This document shows, one piece after another, positions 34,730-46,111 of a stretch of DNA of 64,000 bases (positions are counted from its first letter, which is position 1; every line of letters starts with the position of its first letter). The stretch lies in the NCBI GenBank assembly GCA_963931865.1, contig OZ007505.1, forward strand, positions 17,509,457-17,573,456, in the 5' to 3' direction. The notes under the pieces are model-generated. The model did no database searches, was not told the DNA's origin, and saw nothing but the letters and a program-made list of their open reading frames with translations. A program made the translations under genes and the position numbers. The DNA comes from Axinella damicornis. Lineage: Eukaryota > Porifera > Demospongiae > Axinellida > Axinellidae.

Positions 34730-37700
34730 TTATGTCCGTGCCCAGTACATGTTGCCCCTTATCCTGTTGTAGTCAGGCAGCTGCTCAATGGGACCTGCGA
34801 CAAACAAGAGTATAACAACCCATCTCCTAGGGAAACCATGGTCCCTGTTATCCTGCTGTACATGGAGCTGCTCAATGGGACCCAAGACAAACAAGCTCCT
34901 AGGGTACTGTAACCTAGACCCCTTCTCAGGTTCTCATGTGGAGGCAGAGAAAAGAGTCTAGTAAACACTGCTCAGTTCCCCTGTATAGGAGTTCTGGGAA
35001 TTTGGAAACTAGTGGATACTACGCCGTAATACTATTCTGTCTCGTATTATCACTAATACGGCAGTGTTATCACAAGGGTCCATCCAGTGAAGCTTCTGTT
35101 GATCATTCTGTCCTATGACAGTAACAGTACATGTGTGTAAATGATTACAGTATCCCAGCCAGGCTGTAACTTTAACTTACTTAGTTCCAAATAATGCCCA
35201 CAATAAACATCATGGCTGGTTCTCATACACATGTACTCTGCTTCAGTTCAATCTATTTTTAGTAACATTACTGCCTCATAGTCAATCCCTGCTAACCTGC
35301 TAGTTAGCTAAAGGCCAGTTACAAAGTAACACTGAGTGGAATCTATTTTTAGTAACACCACTTCCTCATAGTCAATTCCTGCTCATGTGCTATTTTTAGT
35401 AACACTTAATCTAAGGCTAGCCAGGGTGGTAGTTAATTAAGCAGTATGGCCCACCTGTTTCTATTTTTAGTAACAACAGCAATACTATGCACATTGCCAC
35501 CGTAATACTATGGTTCACCTATTCCAACCACCACCGGACACTTGTCATAGATGTAGTGGCTGCACACATCCCTCACTGTCTTGGCATCCACTTGCTGCAA
35601 AATACACATAATGAACCATCACTAAGCAATTCTTGGCCTCATTCCAGGCTGGAACAGAACCTGGGAGTGAGGCTGACAGCTAACAAGGCTAAATCTGGAT
35701 GTGTATCTTACCAGGCTGAGTACAAGAAGCTTCAGTCAGTTAAGTTACTGGTGGCCAACAAGTTAGCATAATCTCAGGAGTGGGCGATATCAGAATTACA
35801 TGCACACCCACGATATCTTCTACCACAGTGTGTGGGCGATCCTTTGATGTACCGCGGAGGATAAAGGTTATCCTCCGCTATGACGTAATCGAACCACACT
35901 GTGCTGAGAATCAGATAGTTGTAGGCCCTTTTCTCCCCCCCTCTCTCGGGCCTGGGAACAAAGGGTAAGGCCAGGCACACTACATTCATAGTTTTGTATC
36001 AGCCACTTCCACAATTTGCAAACGGGCAGGCGGCACGGATCACTGAAATCGTACTTGCAGTCCTATTAGTAAGTGGGCAAAACAGAAGCCCTCCTCCACT
36101 GAAGCTGTCGTCCCTGAGCGACTAGTACAAGGTTTACATCACTTGAGTTTGAGGGAGATGTGAGCACAGCAGAGACAGTTAGTGTGTACCTGGATTCTGT
36201 AGTCAAGTTCTGTGAGAGGGATGCGTCTTCCGTAGGTCAGCATTTGTCTAGAGAAAAGAGCCAGGAAAGATTTGAAGCATCGCATGACTCTGTAAGAGAC
36301 TCAAAACTGACCTCCCAATGTCTTCACAGATTGGAGTAGAGCCTGGGAAACAAGGGGAATATGGTTATCCAGCTTTCTCTTTGGGTTTGTACTTCTGGTT
36401 TAGTGGAGACTTAGGTCTTTGATAAGTCAAACCTTAGCTCAAAAACTACCACTGTTAAGACGCTCTCGCATTCAAATATATTTGTTGACTAGTGGAGGGA
36501 GCTGACCATCCAGGGTGCATGAAGAGACTCGTCTTGAACATGTTCTTTGCCCTCTCCACTTCAGCTTCCGTCACACTGTAACATAGACGCATCCTTAGAA
36601 GATGGGAGAGGGGGAGGGACGGAGGGAGGGAGGGAGAGAGGGGGAGGGAGGAGGGGGGGGAGGAAGGGTGGGTGGGTGGGAGGGAGGGAGGGAGGGAGGG
36701 AGGGAGGGAGGGAGGGAGGGAGGGAGGGAGGGAGGAAGGGAGGGGAGGGAGGGGAGGGAAAGGGAGGGGGAGAAAGGAGAGATATCAATCACCACAGTAC
36801 TATAACAAATGGCAGTAGTAGGTGGTTTACATGAAGACCTACCACTCATTTTGCAGATTGAAGAAGAAATCGTCAATGGTCATTTTATCCGTCACAACGT
36901 AGATACCCCTACACGGACAAGTAATGACATGCATCCATGTATGGAATTACATGTACCTACAATGTTAGATCCCCTCACTTACCAGAGACCAGTATCTGTA
37001 TAGCATGTGTTGAATGACATGAAACTGTGAGCCAAATTGTCCTGAGCTGTGTTCTGTATGGGGAGAGCAAGGTACCAGACACCGTACATTGTAGCTACAT
37101 GTGCATGTGTGGGCGTGTCAACCTGAATGTACATGTGAGGGTATGGTGTAGCTACGTGTGTGTGGTCCAGCTACGTGCATTGGTGTGGTCCAGCTACGCG
37201 CAAGGGGTGTGGTCCAGCTACGTGCATGGGTGTGGTCCAGCTACATGCATGGGTGTGGTCCAGCTACGTGCATGGGTGTGGTCCAGCTACGTGCATGGGG
37301 TGTGGTCCAGCCTCATGTGGTGTGATCTCGCTACATGAGTGCAGGTATGTGTGGGTGTGTCAACCTGGTAATTAATGGTATGGTACATCTATATGTGTGG
37401 GTGTGTCAGCACATGTGTATAACAACTAACTACTGCTTTCTACTCCCAGGGTGATAGGGTGATCTATTCTGGGGTGATCAATTCTATTCTAGGGAGACCT
37501 ACATGTACTGCCATGGTGATAGGGTGATATCTATTCTAGGTCCATTCTAGCGTGATCTATTCTAGGGTGATCTACTCCCAGGGTGATAGGGTGATCTATT
37601 CCGTATTGGGTGATCTATGTATAGGTTATATCCCTGGCTAGCGGGGATATAAGACCCGTTATATCCCGCGGGAGAGGTCAGTGCTTGAGTGGAGGCGAGG

Positions 37701-40440
37701 AAGTGCCGAGGGCGAAGCCTGAGGCACTTCCGAGGCGGAACGAAAGCACTGGCCTCTCCCAAGGGATGTAACGGGTCTTACATCCCATTGGCCAGGGATA
37801 CAAACTAACTTATACTATGCTTAGGCTATTCTAAGGTGAGTACACTGTGTAGACATAGATACTGTGGTGTAGGCACTCACCGATCAGTGCAAGAGGCATC
37901 CGTGATACTTGACTGAGGCAGCGGTAAAGGCACAAGCCGTTGGCTAGACTAACAAAGCTAGCTCTTCGCTTTCTCGTGCACGCGATCGCTTACAGTATGC
38001 GCACGCAAACGGCCGCGGGATATATGACCTGTTATTTCCCGCAAATACTGTAACCTAATTGGTTAGAATAGTCTAAGTATAGTATAAATCAATAATGTAT
38101 ACTAGGATAATGCATACTAGGGTGATTTATTATTTATTCCAGGGTGAGGCTATAAAGGATTTCCCAACTGACGTGGATATTGGTCCAGCAGGAAGTACAT
38201 ACTTTAGGTATAGGTACCAAGAAATGGACGCGCACTGAGAACTGGCCATGGGTCCTAACATACCCAAACCCATCGCTCTACTTCCTGCCAGACCAATAAC
38301 CACTGCGTTCCTGATTGGCATACAATTAAAGCAATTTCTGGACATTCTGAGATACAATGTATGCCTGAGAGATATGCTATGTGACCAGGAATTGTTGGGA
38401 ATTAAAATTTCATCCACATATTCTTTTGTACTGATCCATCCCAGTTTTTTTGATATGGTGATAGTTACAAAGCATTTGATGAATTCTGACCCTGTCTGGA
38501 CTCCAAATGTACTTTTGTCAAATTATCAAAGAGGCCTGGACTGCGTAAACAGATCCCGTGAGGAAACCAGAGCCTACCTGGGCGAGCTTGCTGGCCATAT
38601 TGTGCCCCCCCGCCAAGAGATCGGTCATAGTTCCCCACAATCTGCAATCCACAATCACACAGAACACAGTCAGTGCATGCACCCTGAAGCAGCTGGCCCA
38701 TACACATTCATGCACACCAAACACAGCATCTACGTCAACATAGATTACTAGAGATTACTAGAGATTACTATAGCTNNNNNNNNNNNNNNNNNNNNNNNNN
38801 NNNNNNNNNNNNNNNNNNNNNNNNNNNNNNNNNNNNNNNNNNNNNNNNNNNNNNNNNNNNNNNNNNNNNNNNNNNNNNNNNNNNNNNNNNNNNNNNNNNN
38901 NNNNNNNNNNNNNNNNNNNNNNNNNNNNNNNNNNNNNNNNNNNNNNNNNNNNNNNNNNNNNNNNNNNNNNNNNNNGTTCCTCACTCTCATTTCACTGCCC
39001 GTGTAGCGGCAGGGCGAGAGGGAGGGGAGGCCATCAGGAGAGGTTGGGAAGGAGGAGAGATGACGTTCCGCTAATTTCACAAGCTCATCGTGGTCCACTC
39101 CTAGAGAAAACATCAGTCAGTGCCCTCATGAACAACACTTGTGTTGACATCCATACAGTGTAGTTAGCAGACGATGGTGTATGTAAGGAGAACGAGCGAG
39201 GCAAACGGTTCTTACCACCAGCTGCAGATAGCACCATTCTTGGGGCACTGTAGTGCGTGGAGATATAGTTCACCAGGTCCTGGCGATTGATTTTCCTATA
39301 CGCAGATCATGAGAGCACGCTCACACACAGTGGCATGCACAACAGACCATGAGAGCACCCTCACACACAGTGGCATGCACAACGGATCATGGGAACACAC
39401 TCACACACAGTGGCATGCACAACAGATCATGGGAACACACTCACACACAGTGGCATGCACAACAGATCACGGGAGCATACTCACACACAGTGGCATGCAC
39501 AACAGACCATGAGAGCACCCTCACACACAGTGGCATGCACAACAGATCATGAGAGCACCCTCACACACAGTGGCATGCACAACAGATCATGGGAGCACAC
39601 TCACACACAGTGGCATGCCCAACAGATCATGAGAGCACGCTCACACACAGTGGCATGCACAACGGATCATTGGAGCACCCTCACACACAGTTGCATGCAC
39701 AACAGACCATGGGAACACACTCACACACAGTGGCATGCACAACAGATCATGGGAGCACCCTCACACACAGTGGCACGAACATCAGATCATGTGCTTACTT
39801 GATGTTTTGAGTCGGTCCCAGAATGGTCCACCCAAGAGGGGTGCCCTGGTAAGCAATGGAGTGAAGGTGGTCGAAGATCACCTCTTCTACCTGCTGGTCT
39901 ACCTCCTAGGGTAGGGAGGGAAAACGTTATAGGGGGAGAGGAGGGAGGAGGGAGGGGGTGGGGAAATAGGGGAGAGGTGAGAGGGGGGAGGGGGGAGGGG
40001 AGAGGGGAAAGGGAGGAGGAGAGAGGGGAGAGGGGAGAGGGGAGAGGGGAGAGGGGAGAGGGGAGAGGGGAGAGGGAGGAGGGGAGAGGGGAGAGGGGAG
40101 AGGGAAGAGGGAAGAGGGGAGAGGGGAGAGGGGAGAGTGGCCGGGGAGAGGGGAGAGGGGAGAGGAGAAAGGGGAGTGGGGAAAGGGAAGGGAGTGGGGA
40201 AAGGGAAGGGAGAGGGGCAGGGGGAAAGGGGCGGGGGAGAGGGAAGAAGGGGGTGGGAAAAAGAAGGAAAGGGGGTATACCATGACGTAGGAGAGAGAGG
40301 GGAGGGAGGAAGGGGTGTGCAGGCAGCCCAAAAGAATGCATGTACCTCCATTTCCCTGAGGATGACGCTTCTCTCTCTCTCTATTTCCCTCGCACCCAGG
40401 GTCGCATTCGAGAGGATGTCTGCAAGTATGTCAACAGCTG

Positions 40441-40483
<43 letters not shown>

Positions 40484-40501
40484 TGGTGTGTGTATGTGTG
40501 T

Positions 40502-40580
<79 letters not shown>

Positions 40581-42043
40581 TGTGTGTGTGATGTGTGTGT
40601 GTGTGTGTGTGTGGTGTGTGTGCATGTGGAGGATGTGTGTGGTAAGTGCATGTGTATGGAAGAGTATGTGTGTGTGCATGGAGTTACATGTGGGGCAGTG
40701 ACAATTATCATATACAAGTAGCTTCGTCGCTCAGCTACTTCCCCTTGTTCGCCTACTTGAGTAATCCGGCACCAGACAGCTCTCTGTGCAGAACTGCTAC
40801 TCCCCGATTGCGTCTGCTTCAACTGCTGCTCCCCGATTGCGTCGCTTTGATCGCGACTGCTGCTCCCCGATTGCATCCCAGCTGTTCTGTGCCCAGGCCC
40901 ACTGTTGTCAAACATTCTTCGTGGAGTTTGAGGTTCAGTATATTGAAGTACGAAGGTCGCACGTCACTAGTCAAGTCCTGCCCCACAAAAATCCCACTTC
41001 CATCACACACAGACACACGTTAAAATTTGATACATGGAATACCAGTCACTTTCAGTACGTTCCCTCATGTAAACATCTACCCCCCACTCACACACACCAC
41101 ACCCCTCACAATTGTCAAGGTCCTTCTTAAAGCACTTAGCGTAGTACACAGTCTGCTCTCGTGATGTGTATGCATTCAGATGAGCTCCCATGTTCTCGAC
41201 CTCCAACTCCAGCTGCCCCTGTGTGCGACGCTTCGTGCCCTGTCAGAAGCAGAGAGGATTGACAGATTGTGAGAGGAACGAATCAAGAATGTAGCACTGA
41301 TTAATCGGACTTACACCAGTCAAGATTTCCAATTTTGAAAATACAAGTCCGATTAACCAGCACTACATTTGAAAACGCCAGTACCATGACCTTTTCCAAA
41401 CTAACAGATCAAGAAGCCTGGGTACGAGGCTAGAGACACCCCTTCTTCTTGTACATATACAACAGGAGTGCATAGCCTCGTTCTCACGCGGCCTGGGAAC
41501 GAGGCTAGAGTATACCAACACTGAGGGCACTAGGAACAGAGGGTTCCTCACATCATGTGACACGATAACCTACCTTGAAGGCCATGTGTTCCAGAAAGTG
41601 AGCTACTCCGTTTGTCTTCTCATCTTCGTAACGACTGCCAGCGTCGATCCACAAACCAACCTAGAGAAGAGAGAGACATGAATTACACCACATGCTACCC
41701 TGGGGTCAAAGTACATAATGGCTGAGGACCTGAGTGGCCGTGAGGACCTCCTGGAAGAGTGGCTGATTGCAGGCATTCCTGTCACAAATTATTATCTATC
41801 TATCCGTCTGGCTCAGTTCATGTCGTATTAGTTTGTGGTACTTGAAGTGCTTGACCTAGCTACTAGTACTAGTGATCTGCTGGCATTATTCATCTGCCAG
41901 AAGCTCCAACTAAAGTTTCCGCAGTGAGTTACACACATTTGCAACAAGGGCTTTTTAACACAATCCCTGCATTCCATTTTTGCACTACCTCGAGTACTTT
42001 GTATTGGTACCATAGTTGCAACTGTAGGTGGTAGAGCAAAATA

Positions 42044-42077
<34 letters not shown>

Positions 42078-42889
42078 ACGACTACCATATAACCGCCACC
42101 CACGCATGGGCGAGGGTTAATGAAGTGCAAAGCATAATAGCACAACCGCACAACTTGAAGGTCTTCCAGAGGCTATGCCAGACAGGATTCAAATGATCTC
42201 CAACGTGGCTGACAGGAAATGTGTTACCAAGGTGACGAGCTATGGAATGTTCAACGTCGTGTATGTACCAAGTGGAGTATAACTACTCACAGTGCATGTG
42301 CTCCCTCCTGCATTCTCTGAGGCCACTCTCAGTCCGTTAGGCAGTACGGTTACTCTTGTGTCTGGGACATTCAGCAGAGACTACAAGCAAAGGGGAGGGA
42401 GATGGGAGATCAAGCGAAGGAAGGTATAGAGGGACCGACAGAAGGGAAGAGGGAGGGAATATGGGGAGGAGGAAGTAAGAGGAGGAGGGGAAGAGGTACA
42501 AAGGGAAGCAGGGTGGGAGGGACCAGGGGAACGAGAGGAGGAGGGGGCGGGGAAGCAGAGGGAGAAGGAACCAATGGAAAAGGGTGAATCCATAGTGCAT
42601 ATATGGTCACCTACCTCCTGATATGTCACTGCAAGGTTTGCTGCTGAAGCATGCCGTACCAACGGAATACCCTACGAACAACAAGGTATATTGATGAGTT
42701 GCTCATGGTCCTACTTCATGTAATTGTACTAAACAGTGGTGATGTAACTCCACTTAGTAATGCCGCAGCTGAGTAATGCATGCAGAGCTAAATCCAGAGC
42801 ATACGGTGAGCACTGACACAGGAATGTACGCATACCTTTGCAGAATTACCAAGCAACAGACGGCCAAACCGTGCAACGGAGGACGCCAT
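34730..42889 (-). CDS. PMPCB: Mitochondrial processing peptidase beta subunit (M16 metalloprotease)
   Basis: MPP-beta is the zinc-bearing catalytic half of the matrix enzyme that removes presequences. Exons by splice sites and phase: 42836-42889 ([18 protein letters not shown], an amphipathic presequence), 42615-42671, 42291-42380, 41574-41660 ([10 protein letters not shown], the HxxEH zinc site), 41110-41239, 40346-40437, 39799-39905, 39216-39295, a 39100 exon running into the N gap, 38578-38641, tentative 37881-37912, 36843-36908, 36507-36575, 36312-36342, 36190-36247, 35519-35594 and 34730-34794 (ends GNMYWART). The exons at 38578 and 36507 each need one base removed from a homopolymer (G7 and CCC) to keep frame and phase. 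Assembly error or decay could explain that. One conserved block near 37.9 kb is weak. Confidence 0.9.
34829..34888 (-). pseudogene. Partial duplicate of the last MPP-beta exon
   Basis: Copies the intron-exon junction and the first codons of the last exon (CTTGTTTGTC, then GTCCCATTGAGCAGCT). The acceptor AG is lost (TTGG instead of GCAG) and the frame decays. It sits about 90 bp upstream of the real exon inside the last intron. Confidence 0.75.
36604..36775 (+). repeat. (GGGA)n polypurine tract
   Basis: GGGA tetramers with GGGT and AAGG interruptions in an MPP-beta intron. On the gene's strand it forms a polypyrimidine tract close to an acceptor. Confidence 0.92.
37155..37320 (+). repeat. 23-bp minisatellite, about seven copies
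   Basis: Units of GTGGTCCAGCTACGTGCATG with small length changes, in an MPP-beta intron. Confidence 0.9.
37631..37798. mobile_element. TA-flanked foldback element (168 bp)
   Basis: TCCCTGGC...GCCAGGGA ends are each flanked by TA. The arms pair imperfectly for about 60 bp (for example ATAAGACCCGTTATATCCC with the other arm). A short spacer carries GAAGTGCCGAGGGCGAAGC and its own small inverted repeat. Probable Tc1/mariner-type MITE. Confidence 0.72.
38776..38975. other. Assembly gap (200 N)
   Basis: Exactly 200 N, a conventional gap size, so the true length is unknown. It removes the end of one MPP-beta exon and probably the next intron start. The left border is a triple GATTACTAGA repeat. 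Confidence 0.99.
39305..39790 (+). repeat. 40-bp minisatellite, about 12 copies
   Basis: Period-40 units containing CTCACACACAGTGGCATGCA and CAACAGATCATG(G/A)GAGCA, with few substitutions. They fill the intron between MPP-beta exons 39216-39295 and 39799-39905 almost completely. Units are contiguous, not spacer-separated. Confidence 0.95.
39930..40285 (+). repeat. GGGGAGA polypurine tract
   Basis: (GGGGAGA)n-rich tract filling most of an MPP-beta intron. On the gene's strand it is a polypyrimidine tract. Confidence 0.92.
40446..40620 (+). repeat. (GT)n microsatellite
   Basis: About 175 bp of GT with TGTGGTG and TATG interruptions, beginning beside the acceptor of MPP-beta exon 40346-40437. 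Confidence 0.94.
40726..41005 (-). repeat. Dispersed repeat with internal minisatellite, copy 2 (inverted)
   Basis: Reverse-orientation relative of 27878-28425: the palindromic end GTAGCTTCGTCGCTCAGCTAC, then CTCCCCGATTGCGTC units, then AGTACGAAGGTCGCACGTCA and CCCACAAAAATCCCACTTCC. It lies in an MPP-beta intron. Confidence 0.75.
41289..41366. repeat. 78-bp hairpin
   Basis: GTAGCACTGATTAATCGGACTT pairs with AAGTCCGATTAACCAGCACTAC around a 30-nt AT-rich loop. Likely a tiny foldback element in an MPP-beta intron. Confidence 0.75.
41412..41513. mobile_element. Remnants of TAGCCTCGTTCCCAG-family elements
   Basis: GCCTGGGTACGAGGCTA, and 55 bp later TAGCCTCGTTCTCACGCGGCC facing CCTGGGAACGAGGCTA. 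At least one short element plus a half-copy. Clear 9-bp flanks are not visible here. Confidence 0.55.
42360..42600 (+). repeat. GA-rich tract
   Basis: GGGAGG/GAGGAGG purine-rich stretch between MPP-beta exons at 42291-42380 and 42615-42671. It is a polypyrimidine tract on the gene's strand. Confidence 0.85.
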
Positions 42890-43060
42890 TTTCACTTGCA
42901 GCTTAGATCACGTGCACCAGATGCGATTGGAATTGGATGGATTGGTGAATCTGGATCCCATTCCACGTACACGCATTCTACGCACACGCATTCTACGTGG
43001 GCCTATACGCATTCCAGTGCATTTCGATGGGAAGAGGCGAATTTCAAGGTGCAGTCTAAA
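42890..43060. promoter_or_regulatory. Bidirectional promoter region between MPP-beta and hairpin-protein gene A
   Basis: The two start codons face away from each other across 171 bp, so both promoters must lie here or inside the 5' ends. It contains repeated ACGCATTCTACG-type phrases. No TATA box was recognised. Confidence 0.55.
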
Positions 43061-43897
43061 ATGCTTCAGAGCATAGCGAACCTTATTCCCCATCTACGAG
43101 GCGAGCTGCACACGAATGCGAAAACTCTAAAGCGGCTCCACAGAGATGTACAACAAGAGTCTCAGCGCGTTACTCCGGCTTCTTCTGTCAAGTTACAAGA
43201 CCTACTTGTGAGCTTAAACCAGGTGATGATCAAGATCGACTCCTACACGGAAGCCTGTCTGGATTTGGCTACGTTTGGAGGTGATGGTGACCTCTCTAGC
43301 AGCATCAAGGAAGGTTTGGAGAAAGGATCATCGATGGAGCTGGTGGAGTTTCTAGAAGTCCTGCAATCGTATGTTCAGACAGTCATTGAACGTTTGGATG
43401 ACATATTGAGAGGAGTGAGTGAAACACAAACCCTTATGTCTCAGACTGTAGCTGCTGGTGATGCTATAAATGGTGGGCAGCCGACCCCCGTTGGTTGCAT
43501 TTCAACCGTGGGTGTTGGGATTGCGGTTGTTGGTGCCTTTTGTGGATGCGTTGTACCAGAAGCGTTCCTGGTTGTACCTAGTACGTGGTTAATTGCAGGC
43601 TCATTCATGATTGGTGTTCTTGCAGTTGGCGCAGACGTTTTCCAGAGCTGGCACTGCGATATAGATTCCGGTAGTGGCCCCAAGAATACTCTACATGTGC
43701 TTATGGAGAGTTTGAAGGAGGAACTAAAATGTCTGCGACAAGAAATCGATAGGTGCAAGAGAGTTGGGAAGGACCTTCAAGAGAAGCTTGCAAACTGTAT
43801 TCAGAGTGATGGAGATTTTGACAGTGGTGCAAGTATAAGTGTGTTCAATGTTGCAGAAGCATGTAACGAACTCAGGTTGATTTTAGAACAAGACTAA
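43061..43897 (+). CDS. Unrecognised helical protein with hydrophobic hairpin, paralogue A (278 aa)
   Basis: I do not recognise the family. The protein is mostly helical: an N-terminal part of about 140 residues containing the motif YTEACLDLATFGGD, a hydrophobic Gly/Val-rich pair of segments at about 143-193 (VGVGIAVVGAFCG; WLIAGSFMIGVLAVGA), then a charged coiled-coil-like helix (LKEELKCLRQEIDRCKRVG). No signal peptide. Genes at 47999-49087 and 49258-50211 share the layout and the Y-x2-AC-x4-F-x2-D motif. The start was chosen at the Met that opens the first helix; the frame is open a further 95 codons upstream but there it would run across MPP-beta exon 1. The layout (helix, hairpin, helix) recalls alpha-helical membrane-inserting proteins such as ClyA-like or apolipoprotein-L-like families, by inference only. 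Confidence 0.72.
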   Translation: MLQSIANLIPHLRGELHTNAKTLKRLHRDVQQESQRVTPASSVKLQDLLVSLNQVMIKIDSYTEACLDLATFGGDGDLSSSIKEGLEKGSSMELVEFLEVLQSYVQTVIERLDDILRGVSETQTLMSQTVAAGDAINGGQPTPVGCISTVGVGIAVVGAFCGCVVPEAFLVVPSTWLIAGSFMIGVLAVGADVFQSWHCDIDSGSGPKNTLHVLMESLKEELKCLRQEIDRCKRVGKDLQEKLANCIQSDGDFDSGASISVFNVAEACNELRLILEQD

Positions 43898-44436
43898 CCT
43901 GTAAATTCTTGTACTGGTTTTCAGTTGACTCGGCTATTTTTGAAGTGACATGCATAAATTAATAGCAAAAACTTTGCTTATGAGTTAGTCAATTATTGGA
44001 GGGATGTCTGTAGTGGTCAGTTTTAGGCAGCCACCTCTATTATGGCCATACTGCTGGTCCCAAATTTTGCTAATCCAGTGCAAAATGACCTGCATAAAGC
44101 AGCCACCTGTCTATGGTGGCCCAAAACTACTGGTCCCTTAAGGTGACCACTATAGACAGGTTCCACTATAGCAGGAAAAGTGTGTAGCAGATGGCCGGTA
44201 CCAATCATTAATGACCTATTGATCCACCAACTTGAAGGCAGTGAGAGGGGATGCAACTTCATATAGTGCACGTATAGATGGCTGAGTGTTACTGAAAATA
44301 ATTTTCCTGCTACATGTAGAGCACGTGAAAATGTGTGCATGGTATGGGTACAGACATGTAAGGGGTGTATCACCTTCGGCGGACTGATACACCTTTGACA
44401 GTACATGCCTTCCGAACTCAAACCCCTACACATAAT

Positions 44437-44476
<40 letters not shown>

Positions 44477-44519
44477 GGGGGGAGAGTTACCTATTAGTTC
44501 ACATTTGCACAGTGATTGC

Positions 44520-44751
44520 TAGTCTCGTTCCCAGACCTTCAATATACACAGAAGGAGGGTCTGGTGAATATATAGTACAAAATGTTTGAGCACCGCGGAA
44601 TTTCGGTGGTACGAATCTGAGTGGTCAACACGTGTCACACATTACTTACACCCACAAATTCCCACGCAGACAGGTACGTAAACCATAGTGTGAAGTACTA
44701 TATTCACCAGACCCTTCTCCTTCCTTCTGAGAGGGTCTGGGCACGAGACTA
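44520..44751. mobile_element. TAGTCTC-family MITE, 232 bp, with perfect 9-bp target duplication
   Basis: TAGTCTCGTTCCCAGACC at the left pairs with GGTCTGGGCACGAGACTA at the right. Both flanks are AGTGATTGC. Subterminal GGGTCTGGTGAATATA is also inverted. No coding capacity. Confidence 0.88.
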
Positions 44752-44888
44752 AGTGATTGCATGAGTGATCATGAGTGATGTGTGCATGTGTTGGTTCACT
44801 CAAGCCCTGTACATGTGCTAATGCATGGGGGTTCAAACTGCGGCAGCTAGCTATGTGGTATGTTGAGTGATGTGGGACAGGTAATGCA

Positions 44889-45080
44889 TTTTTCACTGCT
44901 GGTGTGCTGGAAATCCTATATGTGGCTGCGCTATACATGTGCTGGAAATCCTATATGTGGCTGCGCTATACATGTGCTGGAAATCCTATGTGGCTGCATG
45001 TAGCTATAGCCTGTGTGCTAGAAATCCTATGTGGCTATACATGTAGCTATACTGTGTGCTGGAAATCCTATGTGGCTATA
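44889..45080 (+). repeat. Tandem repeat, about 36-bp units
   Basis: Five units of GCTGGAAATCCTATATGTGG plus CTGCGCTATACATGT with shortening toward the right. Confidence 0.9.
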
Positions 45081-45660
45081 TAGCTATGTGGTAGGTACGT
45101 TGAGTGTTGTGGGACAGCTATCCCATGCACATCACTCAACATGTATTACCACACTGAGATGTTTACTACATGAAAAGTACAAACTGAAAGTAAGACACGC
45201 ATCTCTTACTTTCAATTCGTATCTCATGTGTGATACACAGAAGCCATGCTGGCTTATGACTCATAGTATAGCTAGCTACTTAGTGTGCAGCAAGAATATC
45301 AAAGGAAACAACCAAATAGCTAAGAGCTATTTCACTGTGCCTGTATGAATTCCTATTTTATAACTCGACTGCATTCTATAGTCTGCTTCGCAATAAGTGA
45401 CAGATGGCTACAATAATATTATGTAGCTATAGCTAGCTATCTAGATCTGTGTCGGAAATATTTCCCAGACTCGTGATCCTCATGAATTTGACTCATCAAT
45501 GTAGCTACATTTTCAGAATCTCCCAGACCCAAACCTGGAAGCGATCCGCGCTGGGGTTGGTTTGAGTCTGGGGCTGAGACTATATTAGAGGGGTCCCACT
45601 GCTTGTATACTGACTACCAGTATAATAATTATATTAACCTTAAAAGTTGAGGACATACCC

Positions 45661-45692
45661 TAGCCTCGTTCCCAGGCCTGGGAACGAGGCTA
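45661..45692. mobile_element. Perfect 32-bp palindrome, end-to-end TAGCCTCGTTCCCAGG element
   Basis: Two 16-bp arms meet with no spacer. Flanks GACATACCC and GACGTACCC are a 9-bp duplication with one difference, which shows that this remnant was once a transposed element. Confidence 0.85.
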
Positions 45693-46111
45693 GACGTACC
45701 CCGGCATAGCTACGATGTTGCAAGTCCCAAAAGTTACTTGCAAAATAACAAGGGATGCATGAGTAGCATAATAGAGCTAATACAAGCATATACATGCATT
45801 GTATTCGCTGTATTATGCTACGTGTATACATAAAATCCCTGCAGTCTGCAGAGTTAGTTGTGTTGCCTATATGTGGGTGTGTGATATACCTGTAACTATA
45901 TAAGGAGATATATCGTGTCCTTTAACAGGGGTTCCACAGTACAACGTACAGATTAGGGATCAGTGTATAGTCCTTTCTGTATATAAAGGAATGCTCCTTG
46001 TCTATCAACAAAATTTAATGGTTCATCGATATCAGTTCTGCATAATTGTACACAAGAACTGAGGTTGAACAACAAGCACTTTAATTTCACAGTGGCTACT
46101 CTAAGCTGGGG

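Noticed and set aside
36595..36876. Serine/proline-repeat frame over the GGGA tract
   Set aside because: A simple-repeat artefact that overlaps a true MPP-beta exon on the same strand only at its start.
38248..38751. 167-codon plus-strand frame
   Set aside because: Antisense to MPP-beta exon 38578-38641 and its introns, with no recognisable domain.
39305..39790. Regular 40-bp repeats that could suggest a CRISPR array
   Set aside because: Units are contiguous and the whole 40 bp is repeated; there are no unique spacers, and the context is an animal intron.
39899..40915. 338-codon minus-strand frame rich in Pro/Ser/His
   Set aside because: It joins a real MPP-beta exon to GA- and GT-repeat introns by chance; splice sites define only 40346-40437 as coding.
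42776..43060. Upstream extension of paralogue A by 95 codons
   Set aside because: It would run antisense through MPP-beta exon 1 and contains THSTHTHST-type low-complexity sequence; paralogues B and C give no support.
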